A DNA stretch of 9,525 nt from Leptolyngbyaceae cyanobacterium M65_K2018_010 (GCA_015295885.1 DVEE01000391.1:1-9525); one strand, 5' to 3'; positions 1 to 7,142 are shown, numbered from the stretch's first letter. A program made the numbers and translations. The notes: generated by a model from the sequence alone, not told the origin.

Positions 1-516
1 CAGAGTACGCAGCGGTTTTTATCCCTGACCCTAACTTTCGAGGGGTCTACCTCACCTGAGGGTAGCAAGGCCAAATTCTGCTGCCCCGCTCCACTCAGGG
101 AACCCCTCCCTAACAATGGGGACGTTTCCTTGACTGCCGCCAGGGTCAGTGAGGCCGCCCACCAAAACGAGCCGGAGTGAGTGGGGAGACCAACATCCCT
201 GATGCGCTCCATCTGCCCCCCTAGGCCTCCTTCGACGGCAGCCAACCCCTCTGGGATGCTCACAGGTTGAGGTCCTCCCAAACCATCGGCATTGCTGGTA
301 AACCGCCAGGTTCCTAGCCCCCTGCCCATCTCCATTTAGTAGTCTGCATCACCTTTTATCGACCGTTGATTAAGAGGGTCTATAGGATCGGCAGATTTTC
401 TCAATGTGCTGCCAAGATAAATACGCAGCTTTTTGCAAATGGCATCGATGGGTTGGTTGCGACTGCCCCTGCCTGAATCCGTGCCGCTCCCTGCCCCCTT
501 TGAACTCCCCATGCCC
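1..516. other. zwf upstream region, no recognisable gene
   Basis: No protein or RNA family is recognised here. On the - strand a frame beginning with ATG at 335-333 stays open for 111 codons to the left edge. It is rich in glycine and serine and uses AGG for arginine unusually often, so I regard it as probably non-coding. On the + strand, bases 3-56 read EYAAVFIPDPNFRGVYLT and then stop at 57-59; this could be the tail of a gene ending just inside the window, but it is too short to judge. No convincing -35/-10 pair or Shine-Dalgarno sequence for zwf was found. An AT-rich GATAAAT-like stretch lies near 416-422. Confidence 0.5.
47..65. other. short hairpin near left edge
   Basis: CTAC-CTCA and TGAG-G-GTAG form an eight-pair stem with one bulged G around a two-base centre. 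It overlaps the stop of the short open tail at 3-59, so it could belong to the end of an upstream gene. No T-tract follows, so a terminator role is only a possibility. Confidence 0.2.
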
Positions 517-2046
517 ATGGTGTCCTTGCTCGAAAATCCCCTGCGCGTCGGCCTTCAGCAAGATCGCATTCCAGAACCCCAGATTCTGGTCATCTTTGGG
601 GCCTCCGGTGACCTCACCCAACGAAAAATTGTCCCCGCCATCTACCAAATGTGGCGAGAGCGACGCCTTCCGCCGGAACTCACCATTGTTGGCGTAGCCC
701 GGCGGGAGTGGAGCCACGACTTTTTCCGCGACCACCTGCGGGAGGGGGTTGAAGAGTTTGGCAATGGTATCGGCTCCGAAGCCACTTGGCAGGTGTTTGC
801 CAAGGGTCTCTATTACTGGCCTGGGGATATTGACAACCCAGCCTTTTACCAGTCCTTAAGGTCCTTTTTGGCCGAACTGGATGAGCAACGAGGCACCCGG
901 GGAAACCGCGTCTTCTACCTCTCTGTGGCCCCCCGCTTTTTTGGCGAAGCCACCCAGCAGCTTGGGGCTGCCGGCATGCTGGAGGATGCCACTAAACAAC
1001 GCCTGATTATTGAAAAACCCTTCGGCAAGGATCTAGCTTCGGCCCAGGTCTTAAACCGGGTGGTCCAGCAAGTTTGTAAAGAACAGCAAATCTATCGCAT
1101 TGACCACTACCTAGGTAAAGAAACCGTCCAAAACCTGATGGTGTTTCGCTTTGCCAATGCCATTTTTGAACCGCTGTGGAACCGCCAGTTTGTCGATCAT
1201 GTGCAGATTACCGTAGCCGAAACCGTGGGTTTAGAAGGGCGGGCGGGCTACTATGAAACCTCCGGTGCGCTGCGAGACATGGTGCAAAATCACCTCATGC
1301 AATTGTTCTGCCTGACGGCCATGGAACCCCCCAATTCCCTCGATGCCGACAGCATTCGTAACGAAAAAACCAAGGTTCTCCAGGCCACCCACCTGGCTGA
1401 CCTTGACGACCTCAGCCAGTGTTCGGTGCGGGGCCAGTATTCTGCCGGATGGATGAAAGGTAAAGCCGTTCCTGGCTATCGAGAAGAGGAGGGGGCCAAT
1501 CCTGAATCAACGGTACAAACTTTTAGCGCGATAAAATTGGAAATTGATAACTGGCGCTGGAAAGGGGTGCCCTTTTATATGCGTACCGGCAAGCGTATGC
1601 CCAAAAAGGTGAGTGAAATTTCCATTCACTTTAAAGAGGTGCCCCACCTAATGTTCCAGTCCGCTGCCCAGCAGATGAACCACAATGTCTTGGCACTGCG
1701 AATTCAGCCTGATGAAGGCATTTCCATGCGGTTTGAGGTGAAAACTCCGGGCAACTCCCTGCGCACCCGATCCGTGGATATGGACTTTCGCTACGAGGCC
1801 GCCTTCGGTCAGGCCAACACCGATGCCTATGCCCGATTGATCGTAGACTGCATGCTGTCCGACCAGACCCTATTCACTCGGGGGGATGAAGTGGAGGCTT
1901 CCTGGCGAATACTGACCCCCCTACTGCAAGCGTGGGATGCCCCCACTGACCCCCAATCCATTCCCTTCTACGAAGCAGGTACCTGGGGACCGGTGGAGGC
2001 AGAATTTTTGTTGAATAAGGATGGACGACGCTGGCGACGGCTGTAG
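517..2046 (+). CDS. zwf: glucose-6-phosphate dehydrogenase (NADP+)
   Basis: It oxidises glucose 6-phosphate to 6-phosphogluconolactone with NADP+, the first step of the oxidative pentose phosphate pathway, in the cytoplasm. From ATG 517 the protein has 509 residues, the usual cyanobacterial length. The N-terminal Rossmann motif GASGDLTQRK is at 28-37, EKPFGKD at 166-172, and the active-site block RIDHYLGKE at 194-202 with catalytic His197. The substrate-region motif GALRDMVQNHL follows. Cys187 and Cys445 match, from memory, the disulfide pair described in Anabaena G6PDH, so thioredoxin inactivation in light is expected. I chose 517 because MVSLLENPLR is the N-terminus I know from cyanobacterial Zwf. 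The in-frame ATGs at 433 and 511 would add a proline-rich leader of up to 28 residues, and none of the starts has a clear Shine-Dalgarno site. opcA follows after 60 bases, so an operon is likely. Confidence 0.97.
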   Translation: MVSLLENPLRVGLQQDRIPEPQILVIFGASGDLTQRKIVPAIYQMWRERRLPPELTIVGVARREWSHDFFRDHLREGVEEFGNGIGSEATWQVFAKGLYYWPGDIDNPAFYQSLRSFLAELDEQRGTRGNRVFYLSVAPRFFGEATQQLGAAGMLEDATKQRLIIEKPFGKDLASAQVLNRVVQQVCKEQQIYRIDHYLGKETVQNLMVFRFANAIFEPLWNRQFVDHVQITVAETVGLEGRAGYYETSGALRDMVQNHLMQLFCLTAMEPPNSLDADSIRNEKTKVLQATHLADLDDLSQCSVRGQYSAGWMKGKAVPGYREEEGANPESTVQTFSAIKLEIDNWRWKGVPFYMRTGKRMPKKVSEISIHFKEVPHLMFQSAAQQMNHNVLALRIQPDEGISMRFEVKTPGNSLRTRSVDMDFRYEAAFGQANTDAYARLIVDCMLSDQTLFTRGDEVEASWRILTPLLQAWDAPTDPQSIPFYEAGTWGPVEAEFLLNKDGRRWRRL

Positions 2047-2106
2047 TGCCCTAGAACTGATTTAGATTGTTTCTCCTCATCCCTTCCTTACTATCTGGCT
2101 GGCCCC

Positions 2107-3432
2107 ATGACTATTACGCCCATCGTTGCTCTACAAAAACCCAAGGATATTTCCCTGGATGAAATTGAATCGGAACTGCTCAACATCTGGCGCCAGGACG
2201 CCGGAGTCGGTGCACCGTCCATCAGCCGGCCTAGTACCTTTACGATGGTGGTTTACGAACCTGAAGAAGTGCAACAAATCTTAGCCGCCCTGGGCTTTTA
2301 TCCCGGTCCCATCGACGGCATTCATGGCTCCCTCACCCGCGATGCCATTCGTCAGGCCCAGGTTAGGTATGATCTGCGGGTTACAGGCAGAATGGATCCA
2401 CCTACCCTGGCCAGAGTGCGGCAGGAGTACGCGGCCCTATCCCCGGCGGATAAGGTCTACAGCAACCCCGACTTGCGCGGCTTCAACCTCAGCGAACCGA
2501 TTGCCGCCCACAATCCCTGTCGGGTGATTAGTCTGTGTCCCACCTTTGGGGAAGATACGGGCGTCACAGCCCAGGTATCCGCCTACTGCCCAGTCCAAAA
2601 GAAAAGTACCAGTAACCTGATTTGCTGCGAGTACATTACCCTCAGGGGCACTAAGGCCGCTTTAGAACGGGTTAGCGAATTGGTGGCATCCCTGATTGTG
2701 GCCGAACTGCCCTACTTTGTCTGGTGGAAGGCTACCCCCAGCCCGGAGCAGTTAATTTTTCAAAACCTGGCCCGATCGAGTAACTGCATTATTGTTGATT
2801 CCAGCTATTTCAGCGATGCCGAAGCAGAACTGCGCAAGATGCAGGAATTGATGGAAACCGGCACCAACATCGCCGACCTAAACTGGCACCGTCTAGCGCC
2901 CTGGCAGGAACTATCCGCCGCTGCCTACGACCCACCAGAGCGGCGTGAGTCTTTGCAGGAGGTGGATCGGGTCAGCATTGACTACGAGCAGGGAAATGCG
3001 GCCCAGGCCTTGATGTATCTGGGGTGGTTTGCCAGTCGCCTGGGTTGGCAGCCCACGGATTACGTGGAAGAAGGGGGCCTCTACAACATCAAAAGGGTTT
3101 ATTTCAATGGCCCTAGCGATCGCAGAATTGAAGCGGAATTGGCAGGCATCCCAGTGGCCGACTCCGGCGAGGTCATTGGCGACCTCACCGGCATCCGGCT
3201 GATGTCTACGAACGAAGCCGCCAATTGCTGCACCATTCTCTGCTCAGAAACCACCGGTTGCATGCGCATGGAAGCCGGCGGTGGCGCCCAAGCTTGTCAG
3301 GTCGAGCAGGTGACCGCCCTCTCCGATCAGCGGGCCGATTTTATGCTGGGTCAGCAACTGCAACGCTGGGGCGAAGATGTGCTTTACGAAGAGAGCCTGG
3401 CCATGGTTAGCCAAATCATGGGGCTTCTGTAG
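2107..3432 (+). CDS. opcA: OpcA, G6PDH assembly/allosteric effector protein
   Basis: OpcA is needed for full activity and assembly of cyanobacterial G6PDH, and here it lies directly behind zwf. The 441-residue protein opens with the family signature VALQKPKDISLDEIE (residues 7-21). It carries LPYFVWWK at 201-208 and DLNWHRLAPWQEL at 257-269, both familiar OpcA blocks. Residues about 48-106 read as a peptidoglycan-binding-like three-helix module: LAALGFYPGPIDGIHG, then TRDAIRQAQ, then VTGRMDPPTLARV. The protein has no signal peptide, so this module is presumably an intracellular binding element rather than a wall anchor. It contains eleven cysteines, including adjacent pairs at 173-174 and 374-375 plus C379, C385 and C397, so a redox or metal role is conceivable but unproven. 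ATG 2107 is chosen from the conserved N-terminus; no clear Shine-Dalgarno site precedes it. Confidence 0.95.
   Translation: MTITPIVALQKPKDISLDEIESELLNIWRQDAGVGAPSISRPSTFTMVVYEPEEVQQILAALGFYPGPIDGIHGSLTRDAIRQAQVRYDLRVTGRMDPPTLARVRQEYAALSPADKVYSNPDLRGFNLSEPIAAHNPCRVISLCPTFGEDTGVTAQVSAYCPVQKKSTSNLICCEYITLRGTKAALERVSELVASLIVAELPYFVWWKATPSPEQLIFQNLARSSNCIIVDSSYFSDAEAELRKMQELMETGTNIADLNWHRLAPWQELSAAAYDPPERRESLQEVDRVSIDYEQGNAAQALMYLGWFASRLGWQPTDYVEEGGLYNIKRVYFNGPSDRRIEAELAGIPVADSGEVIGDLTGIRLMSTNEAANCCTILCSETTGCMRMEAGGGAQACQVEQVTALSDQRADFMLGQQLQRWGEDVLYEESLAMVSQIMGLL
3116..3123. repeat. HIP1 palindrome
   Basis: A perfect GCGATCGC octamer, the highly iterated palindrome over-represented in many cyanobacterial genomes, lies inside opcA. 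It supports a cyanobacterial origin and has no gene-specific meaning. Confidence 0.8.
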
Positions 3433-3435
3433 AGC

Positions 3436-3488
3436 CCTGCCGGTCCCTTCTCAGCCTTCCCAGGTGTCCGGTAACAACCGGTGGCAGG
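3436..3488. terminator. possible bidirectional terminator between opcA and ttcA
   Basis: The tail-to-tail gap between opcA and ttcA holds an outer inverted repeat, CCTGCC (3436-3441) with GGCAGG (3483-3488). It encloses an inner hairpin, CCGGT-AACA-ACCGG (3468-3481). Its position is right for stopping both converging transcripts, but no T-tract flanks it on either strand, so an intrinsic terminator is not proven. Confidence 0.3.
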
Positions 3489-3555
3489 ATAGGGGGATGC
3501 TACTCAGCAATCCGGCGCCTACTCCCTAGCCTCTCAACCGAACCAGGCCAGGGGG

Positions 3556-4488
3556 CTAGCGATCGCTCCAATCGCCGCCAGCCAGGGATGGTAGAGGTCG
3601 CAACTCCTCGGCTAACAGGGCCAGGGCTGGGTTGAACTCCGTTTCTAGTTCCCTAGCCGGCGTCGCCAGGTTATCCTCCCCAGCGTCGACGCGAGCGGTT
3701 TCCAACTCCGCAAAGTTGAATAGCTTAGGGTCAGCCAGTTGGGAGGGGGCCACATGCTGCAAACTCCGAAACAAACTCTCAGTCCGCCCAGGCCATTGTT
3801 TTTCCCAAGCCTGTAGCATTTCCTTGATTTGGGCTCGTTGTAGGTTGGCCTGGGAGCCGCAGAGGGTACAGGGAATCAGGGGAAATTGGCGATAGCGGGC
3901 ATAGCGAGCAATGTCTTGCTCAGGGCAGTAGGCCAGGGGCCGGATGACGATATGGCGGCGATCATCGGTCAGCAACTTGGGTGGCATGGCCTTCAGCTGA
4001 CCACCATGAAACATATTGAGAAAGAGCGTTTCGACCATATCATCGCGGTGGTGACCCAGGGCAATCTTGCTAACCCCCTCCTCCGCGGCAACCCGATAGA
4101 GAATGCCCCGCCGCAGACGGGAACACAGTCCACACATGGTTTTGCCCTCGGGAATGACCCGTTTTACAGTGCTGTAGGTGTCTTGCTCGACAATGCGGTA
4201 GGGCACCCCGATGGACTCAAAGTAGTCTGGCAGCACATGGGCCGGGAAACCGGGCTGTTTTTGATCCAGGTTGACGGCCAAAAGCTCAAACGGAATAGGA
4301 GCGCTGCGCTGCAGGTGCAACAGGATATCCAGCAGGGTGTGGGAATCTTTGCCCCCAGACAGACAAACCATGATCCGATCGCCGGGTTCAATCATGCGGT
4401 AATCGCGGATAGCTTGCCCTACCCGCGATCGCAAAAATCCCTGCAACTTCTTAAAGCCCTTGGAAGTGGGCTGCTGAACTCCAACCAT
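3556..4488 (-). CDS. ttcA: tRNA cytidine(32) 2-sulfurtransferase TtcA
   Basis: TtcA is an ATP-dependent iron-sulfur enzyme that converts cytidine 32 of certain tRNAs to 2-thiocytidine. The 310-residue protein is close to the E. coli length of 311. It has the PP-loop ATP-binding motif SGGKDS at 44-49. CGLC at 119-122 and CTLC at 207-210 supply the cysteines for the [4Fe-4S] cluster; by position C119, C122 and C210 correspond to the E. coli ligands C122, C125 and C222. The blocks SRLRRGILYR, ALGHHRDD, MPPKLL and HIVIRPLAY follow the proteobacterial enzyme very closely. The last roughly 50 residues are acidic and unlike E. coli. The ATG at 4488 gives a family-typical N-terminus, with only a weak AAGG upstream. 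A 236-residue frame on the opposite strand is a shadow of this gene. Confidence 0.95.
   Translation of the reverse strand: MVGVQQPTSKGFKKLQGFLRSRVGQAIRDYRMIEPGDRIMVCLSGGKDSHTLLDILLHLQRSAPIPFELLAVNLDQKQPGFPAHVLPDYFESIGVPYRIVEQDTYSTVKRVIPEGKTMCGLCSRLRRGILYRVAAEEGVSKIALGHHRDDMVETLFLNMFHGGQLKAMPPKLLTDDRRHIVIRPLAYCPEQDIARYARYRQFPLIPCTLCGSQANLQRAQIKEMLQAWEKQWPGRTESLFRSLQHVAPSQLADPKLFNFAELETARVDAGEDNLATPARELETEFNPALALLAEELRPLPSLAGGDWSDR
3559..3566. repeat. HIP1 palindrome
   Basis: Perfect GCGATCGC within the last codons of ttcA. Confidence 0.75.
4425..4432. repeat. HIP1 palindrome
   Basis: Perfect GCGATCGC near the 5' end of ttcA. Confidence 0.75.
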
Positions 4489-4514
4489 GGACTGCCTTGG
4501 GTTGACCAGCCACT

Positions 4515-4520
4515 ATTATG
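4515..4520 (-). promoter_or_regulatory. possible -10 element for ttcA
   Basis: On the - strand the sequence reads CATAAT, five of six matches to TATAAT, about 26 bases upstream of the ttcA ATG. No good -35 box sits 16-18 bases further upstream; the nearest candidate, TTCCCG, matches only half of TTGACA. The 247-base gap to the preceding gene makes an independent promoter plausible. Confidence 0.3.
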
Positions 4521-4596
4521 CAACGGTCTTAGCCAGGACGGGAAAGGAGTTAAGGATCAATCAGGCCAGCTAAAAGGCTTAGGCCACCTTAACTAA

Positions 4597-4621
4597 GGGA
4601 TCCGCGGGAAAATAAGATCCC
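4597..4621 (-). terminator. weak hairpin downstream of the export gene
   Basis: GGGATC (4597-4602) and GATCCC (4616-4621) form a six-pair stem. On the - strand the 13-base loop contains TTATTTTCCCGCG. It lies between the stop of the SLBB export gene and the start of ttcA. The loop is long and no T-run follows the stem, so this is a weak terminator candidate. Confidence 0.2.
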
Positions 4622-4735
4622 GGTGGTGATAGGTCGTGAGTGGGTGAGGGGGTGGGTCAGTGGGACAGATTCAAGTCAGGAGTCGGTACTTTTATTTTGA
4701 GCATGTCCCTTAAGCCTAATCACCTCAGACCTGGC

Positions 4736-5896
4736 CTAATCGATGATGCCAAGGATCGCCGATATACCTAGAAGGGGATTAATAATGGCACTGGCCGCTC
4801 CTCCAATCAGGGTCAGGAAGTCCGAAGCTTGCCCGGCACCAGAACGAGAAACCACCACAATGTCATTTTCCTGAATGGCCGGATTGTTAGCCTCGTTGAG
4901 GCTTGCGGCCAGATCCACATCAATAGTGCGTTTGGTGACGGTACCATCGGGGTTGAGCCGCACCAACTCCACCTGACCAGTTTGAGCCCGGGCATCGTTA
5001 AAACCACCGGCCGCTAAAATAGCCTGGTTCAGGGTCGAATTAGGCTTAATGGCAAGACGGCCTGGATCCTTAACCTCTCCAACCACGTTGACCTCCACCG
5101 TAGCAGGAGATAGGTTCGCCTCAGCCAGGGCTCGGGCTTCTTCCGGATTTAAAGCTAGGGCCGTGGGCACAAAGACCGTATCCCCATCGCGCAGCAAAAT
5201 ATTTTGAGCCTGATCGCCATTATCCAGCAACTCAAAGAAGTTGACTGGAATCACCTGCTCGCCGCCATTGGGTTGGGGCCGACGCACTTCAACCCCTCGA
5301 ATGTTCGCCAGTTGGGTAATCCCCCCCGCGGCCTGAATAGCCTGGATGACGGTGCGCAGTTCGTCGGGGTTTGGGGTGGCGCCATCGGGACCGGTTGCAG
5401 CTCCAGTGGTGTAGGCACCCGGACGCTTCACTTCTCCGACCACGGCAATCCGCACTGGACGAGGGGTAAATAAAGTAAGGGTGACAACCGGGTCAACAAT
5501 AAATTCCGAGTAGCGCAGCGCTACCTGCCGGGAAGCCTGTTCAAGGCTCAGACCTTTCACCGGGACCCGCCCAATCCAGGGGAGATTGACAGTGCCGTCC
5601 ACCAGCACATTGTAGAGGTTATCAGAGACCAAACGGTTACCACTGCGGTCATTGGTCAGTTCAGGCACATTGAAAATATCGAATCGCAGGATATCCCCTG
5701 GGCCTAGAACGTAGGCCTCATCATCCGCTGCCTGGATGGGATCCTGGAACTGCCGCAGAATGGGGGATGTGGCGGGAGTAGGGCGTTGAGGAGACGGGGT
5801 GGCTTGGGCCAGCACCGGCGGCATCGCACCACTCACCACACTCAAGGCCATAAAAGCACTGACAGCAGAACGATAGGGCTGGATCATCATAACCAT
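4736..5896 (-). CDS. polysaccharide biosynthesis/export protein (Wza-like, two SLBB domains)
   Basis: The family spans the periplasm and outer membrane and exports capsule or exopolysaccharide. The 386-residue protein starts with a Sec-type signal peptide: a hydrophobic stretch at about 11-24 and a likely cleavage near PVLA-QA (30/31) or AQA-T (33). A proline-rich spacer follows. The polysaccharide-export domain occupies about 60-143, beginning YVLGPGDILRFDIF. Two SLBB repeats are marked by VVGEVKRPGAY at 152-162 and VVGEVKDPGRL at 271-281, each followed by an AGG turn. The C-terminus (about 360-386) is hydrophobic. There is no cysteine at all, so unlike E. coli Wza it cannot be a lipoprotein. 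ATGs at codons 1, 3 and 4 are all possible starts. No glycosyltransferase, Wzc-type kinase or flippase gene is adjacent, so its polymer is unknown. Confidence 0.9.
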   Translation of the reverse strand: MVMMIQPYRSAVSAFMALSVVSGAMPPVLAQATPSPQRPTPATSPILRQFQDPIQAADDEAYVLGPGDILRFDIFNVPELTNDRSGNRLVSDNLYNVLVDGTVNLPWIGRVPVKGLSLEQASRQVALRYSEFIVDPVVTLTLFTPRPVRIAVVGEVKRPGAYTTGAATGPDGATPNPDELRTVIQAIQAAGGITQLANIRGVEVRRPQPNGGEQVIPVNFFELLDNGDQAQNILLRDGDTVFVPTALALNPEEARALAEANLSPATVEVNVVGEVKDPGRLAIKPNSTLNQAILAAGGFNDARAQTGQVELVRLNPDGTVTKRTIDVDLAASLNEANNPAIQENDIVVVSRSGAGQASDFLTLIGGAASAIINPLLGISAILGIID

Positions 5897-5941
5897 TGAC
5901 TTAGGAATTTCAGGATAATTCAGAACTTAAGGACACCTGGA

Positions 5942-5953
5942 GGGAACGTTCCC
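5942..5953. promoter_or_regulatory. perfect palindrome GGGAACGTTCCC upstream of export gene
   Basis: A 12-base perfect inverted repeat lies 45 bases before the first ATG of the SLBB export gene. CAGG motifs lie on both sides: on the - strand, CAGGTCAGGAT before it and CCAGGTG after it. The size, symmetry and position fit an operator bound by a dimeric regulator, but I cannot name the regulator and saw no second copy. Confidence 0.4.
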
Positions 5954-6113
5954 ATCCTGACCTGTAACATAACTATTCACTCCATGGTATTTCCGTCCGG
6001 GCAGCCTGGGGGCTAGCTTTAGGGCATTTCATTAAATTTATGGTGAATTCTTTGTAAACCCTCTCCCAGGCTAAGCCTTTGGGGGTGGTTGCTATGTTCC
6101 AGGCCTCCTAATT

Positions 6114-6132
6114 CCATCCACTGCCATCCACT
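6114..6132. repeat. tandem CCATCCACT pair
   Basis: CCATCCACT occurs at 6114-6122 and again at 6124-6132, separated by a single G, giving a ten-base period. The repeat is non-coding and its role is unknown. Confidence 0.6.
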
Positions 6133-6135
6133 ACT

Positions 6136-6155
6136 GGCTGGGCTGGGCTGGGCTG
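6136..6155. repeat. four-copy GGCTG tandem repeat
   Basis: Four perfect head-to-tail copies of the five-base unit GGCTG lie just after the CCATCCACT pair. Such microsatellites are prone to slippage, so copy number may vary between strains. Confidence 0.75.
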
Positions 6156-6298
6156 GCGGATTTGGGAAGCATCCCAGGGAAACAGCAGGGAGATCGGCCC
6201 TCCCAGCCGGGATTGGTGAAGCCAGAGGGGTTTTCCCTCGGCCCTGGTAGCCTAGCCTTGAACTGAACAGTAAGCCCCAGACCATCCTGAACGACAGA

Positions 6299-6326
6299 GC
6301 GGTGGGGTGCTTCAGTTCCCCGCCGC
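6299..6326 (-). terminator. GC-rich hairpin at the mazG stop codon
   Basis: GCGGTGGGG (6299-6307) and CCCCGCCGC (6318-6326) are complementary apart from one position, around a ten-base loop that contains the mazG stop codon. In the mazG transcript the odd pair is a C-A mismatch. No T-run follows, so this is a possible transcript end or stabilising structure rather than a textbook terminator. Confidence 0.3.
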
Positions 6327-7142
6327 CAGGCTAGCTTTGGCTTGTTGCCAGAGGGCCTCTAGCTCCTCCAGACTGTACTCGGCCAGGGGCTTCTGGATAG
6401 CTGCCTCTACCTGCTCAAAGCGGTGGATAAATCGGTGGTTAGTACTGTGGAGGGCCTCTGAGGGATCTAGGCCATACCAGCGGGCCAGGTTAACTAGGGT
6501 AAATAACAGATCCCCCAGTTCGGCCTGTTGATTTTCCTTGGGTTCCTGGGCGATGGCCCGATGAAATTCCTCCAACTCTTCGTGGAACTTATCCCACACT
6601 CCGTCAATGTTCTCCCACTCAAAACCGGCTGCCGCCGCTTTCACGGAGATCTTGGTAGCTGCCAGCAGGGGAGGCAGGGTGCGATTGTATTTCACCAGCT
6701 TGGGAGTCAGGCGCTGGGGTTCATGGGCCAGACCCTTTTCTTCGGCCTTAATCCGATCCCAGTTACGATGCACCTCGTCGGGGCTGGTGACAACCTGGTC
6801 CCCAAAGACGTGGGGATGGCGACGAATTAATTTATCGGCAATGCCATGGGCGACCACCGCTAGATCAAAGGATCCGGCATCCTGGGCAATCTGGGCCTGG
6901 AGTACGACCTGTAAGAGTAGATCCCCCAATTCTTCGGCGATGGCAACCTGGTCACCCCCATGGATAGCATCGACCACTTCGTAGGCTTCTTCCAGAACGT
7001 AGGGGATGAGGCTTTGGTGGGTTTGCTCCAAATCCCAAGGGCAGCCGGTTTGGGGATGGCGAAGCTGGGCGACCACCTGAACCAAACGCTCTAGGGCGAT
7101 CAGAATCGCATCCTGGCCGGAGGAAGTAGCAGCAGAAACCAT
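6312..7142 (-). CDS. mazG: nucleoside triphosphate pyrophosphohydrolase MazG
   Basis: MazG hydrolyses (d)NTPs to NMPs and pyrophosphate, clearing damaged or excess nucleotides in the cytoplasm. From the ATG at 7142 the protein has 276 residues, close to the two-domain E. coli type. The first domain has CPWDLEQTHQSL at 34-45 and the metal-binding motifs EAYE (52-55) and ELGD (71-74). RRHPHVFGD lies at 108-115 onward. The second domain repeats the pattern with EELEE around 188-192 and ELGD at 208-211, so both catalytic centres look intact. A longer frame to 7265 adds 41 residues and overlaps the preceding gene; I reject it because that stretch is basic, low in family similarity, and the known N-terminus starts near the chosen ATG. 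The gene lies 55 bases behind the CHAT gene on the same strand. No clear Shine-Dalgarno site is present. Confidence 0.95.
   Translation of the reverse strand: MVSAATSSGQDAILIALERLVQVVAQLRHPQTGCPWDLEQTHQSLIPYVLEEAYEVVDAIHGGDQVAIAEELGDLLLQVVLQAQIAQDAGSFDLAVVAHGIADKLIRRHPHVFGDQVVTSPDEVHRNWDRIKAEEKGLAHEPQRLTPKLVKYNRTLPPLLAATKISVKAAAAGFEWENIDGVWDKFHEELEEFHRAIAQEPKENQQAELGDLLFTLVNLARWYGLDPSEALHSTNHRFIHRFEQVEAAIQKPLAEYSLEELEALWQQAKASLAAGN

Larger units (their letters stand above)
5897..6311. other. 415-base intergenic region between mazG and the export gene
   Basis: No convincing gene is seen. An 88-codon reverse frame at 6019-6285 has no family features and runs through low-complexity repeats. The region contains a 12-base palindrome, a tandem CCATCCACT pair and a four-copy GGCTG tandem, listed separately. 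It should hold the promoter of the export gene and the end of the mazG transcript. Confidence 0.6.

Noticed and set aside
339..352. GTA-N8-CAC, close to an NtcA site (GTA-N8-TAC), upstream of zwf
   Set aside because: It has one mismatch in the core, and no TAN3T -10 box lies at the usual 22-23 base distance.
370..735. 121-codon - strand frame over the zwf start
   Set aside because: It overlaps the conserved NADP-binding region of zwf in antisense and shows no recognisable protein features.
3886..4596. 236-codon + strand frame opposite ttcA
   Set aside because: It lies antisense to a clear TtcA with intact motifs; its translation has no family features and its openness follows from the codon pattern of ttcA.
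6019..6285. 88-codon - strand frame in the mazG/export gene gap
   Set aside because: It runs through tandem repeats, has a low-complexity Pro/Ser composition, no ribosome binding site and no recognisable family.
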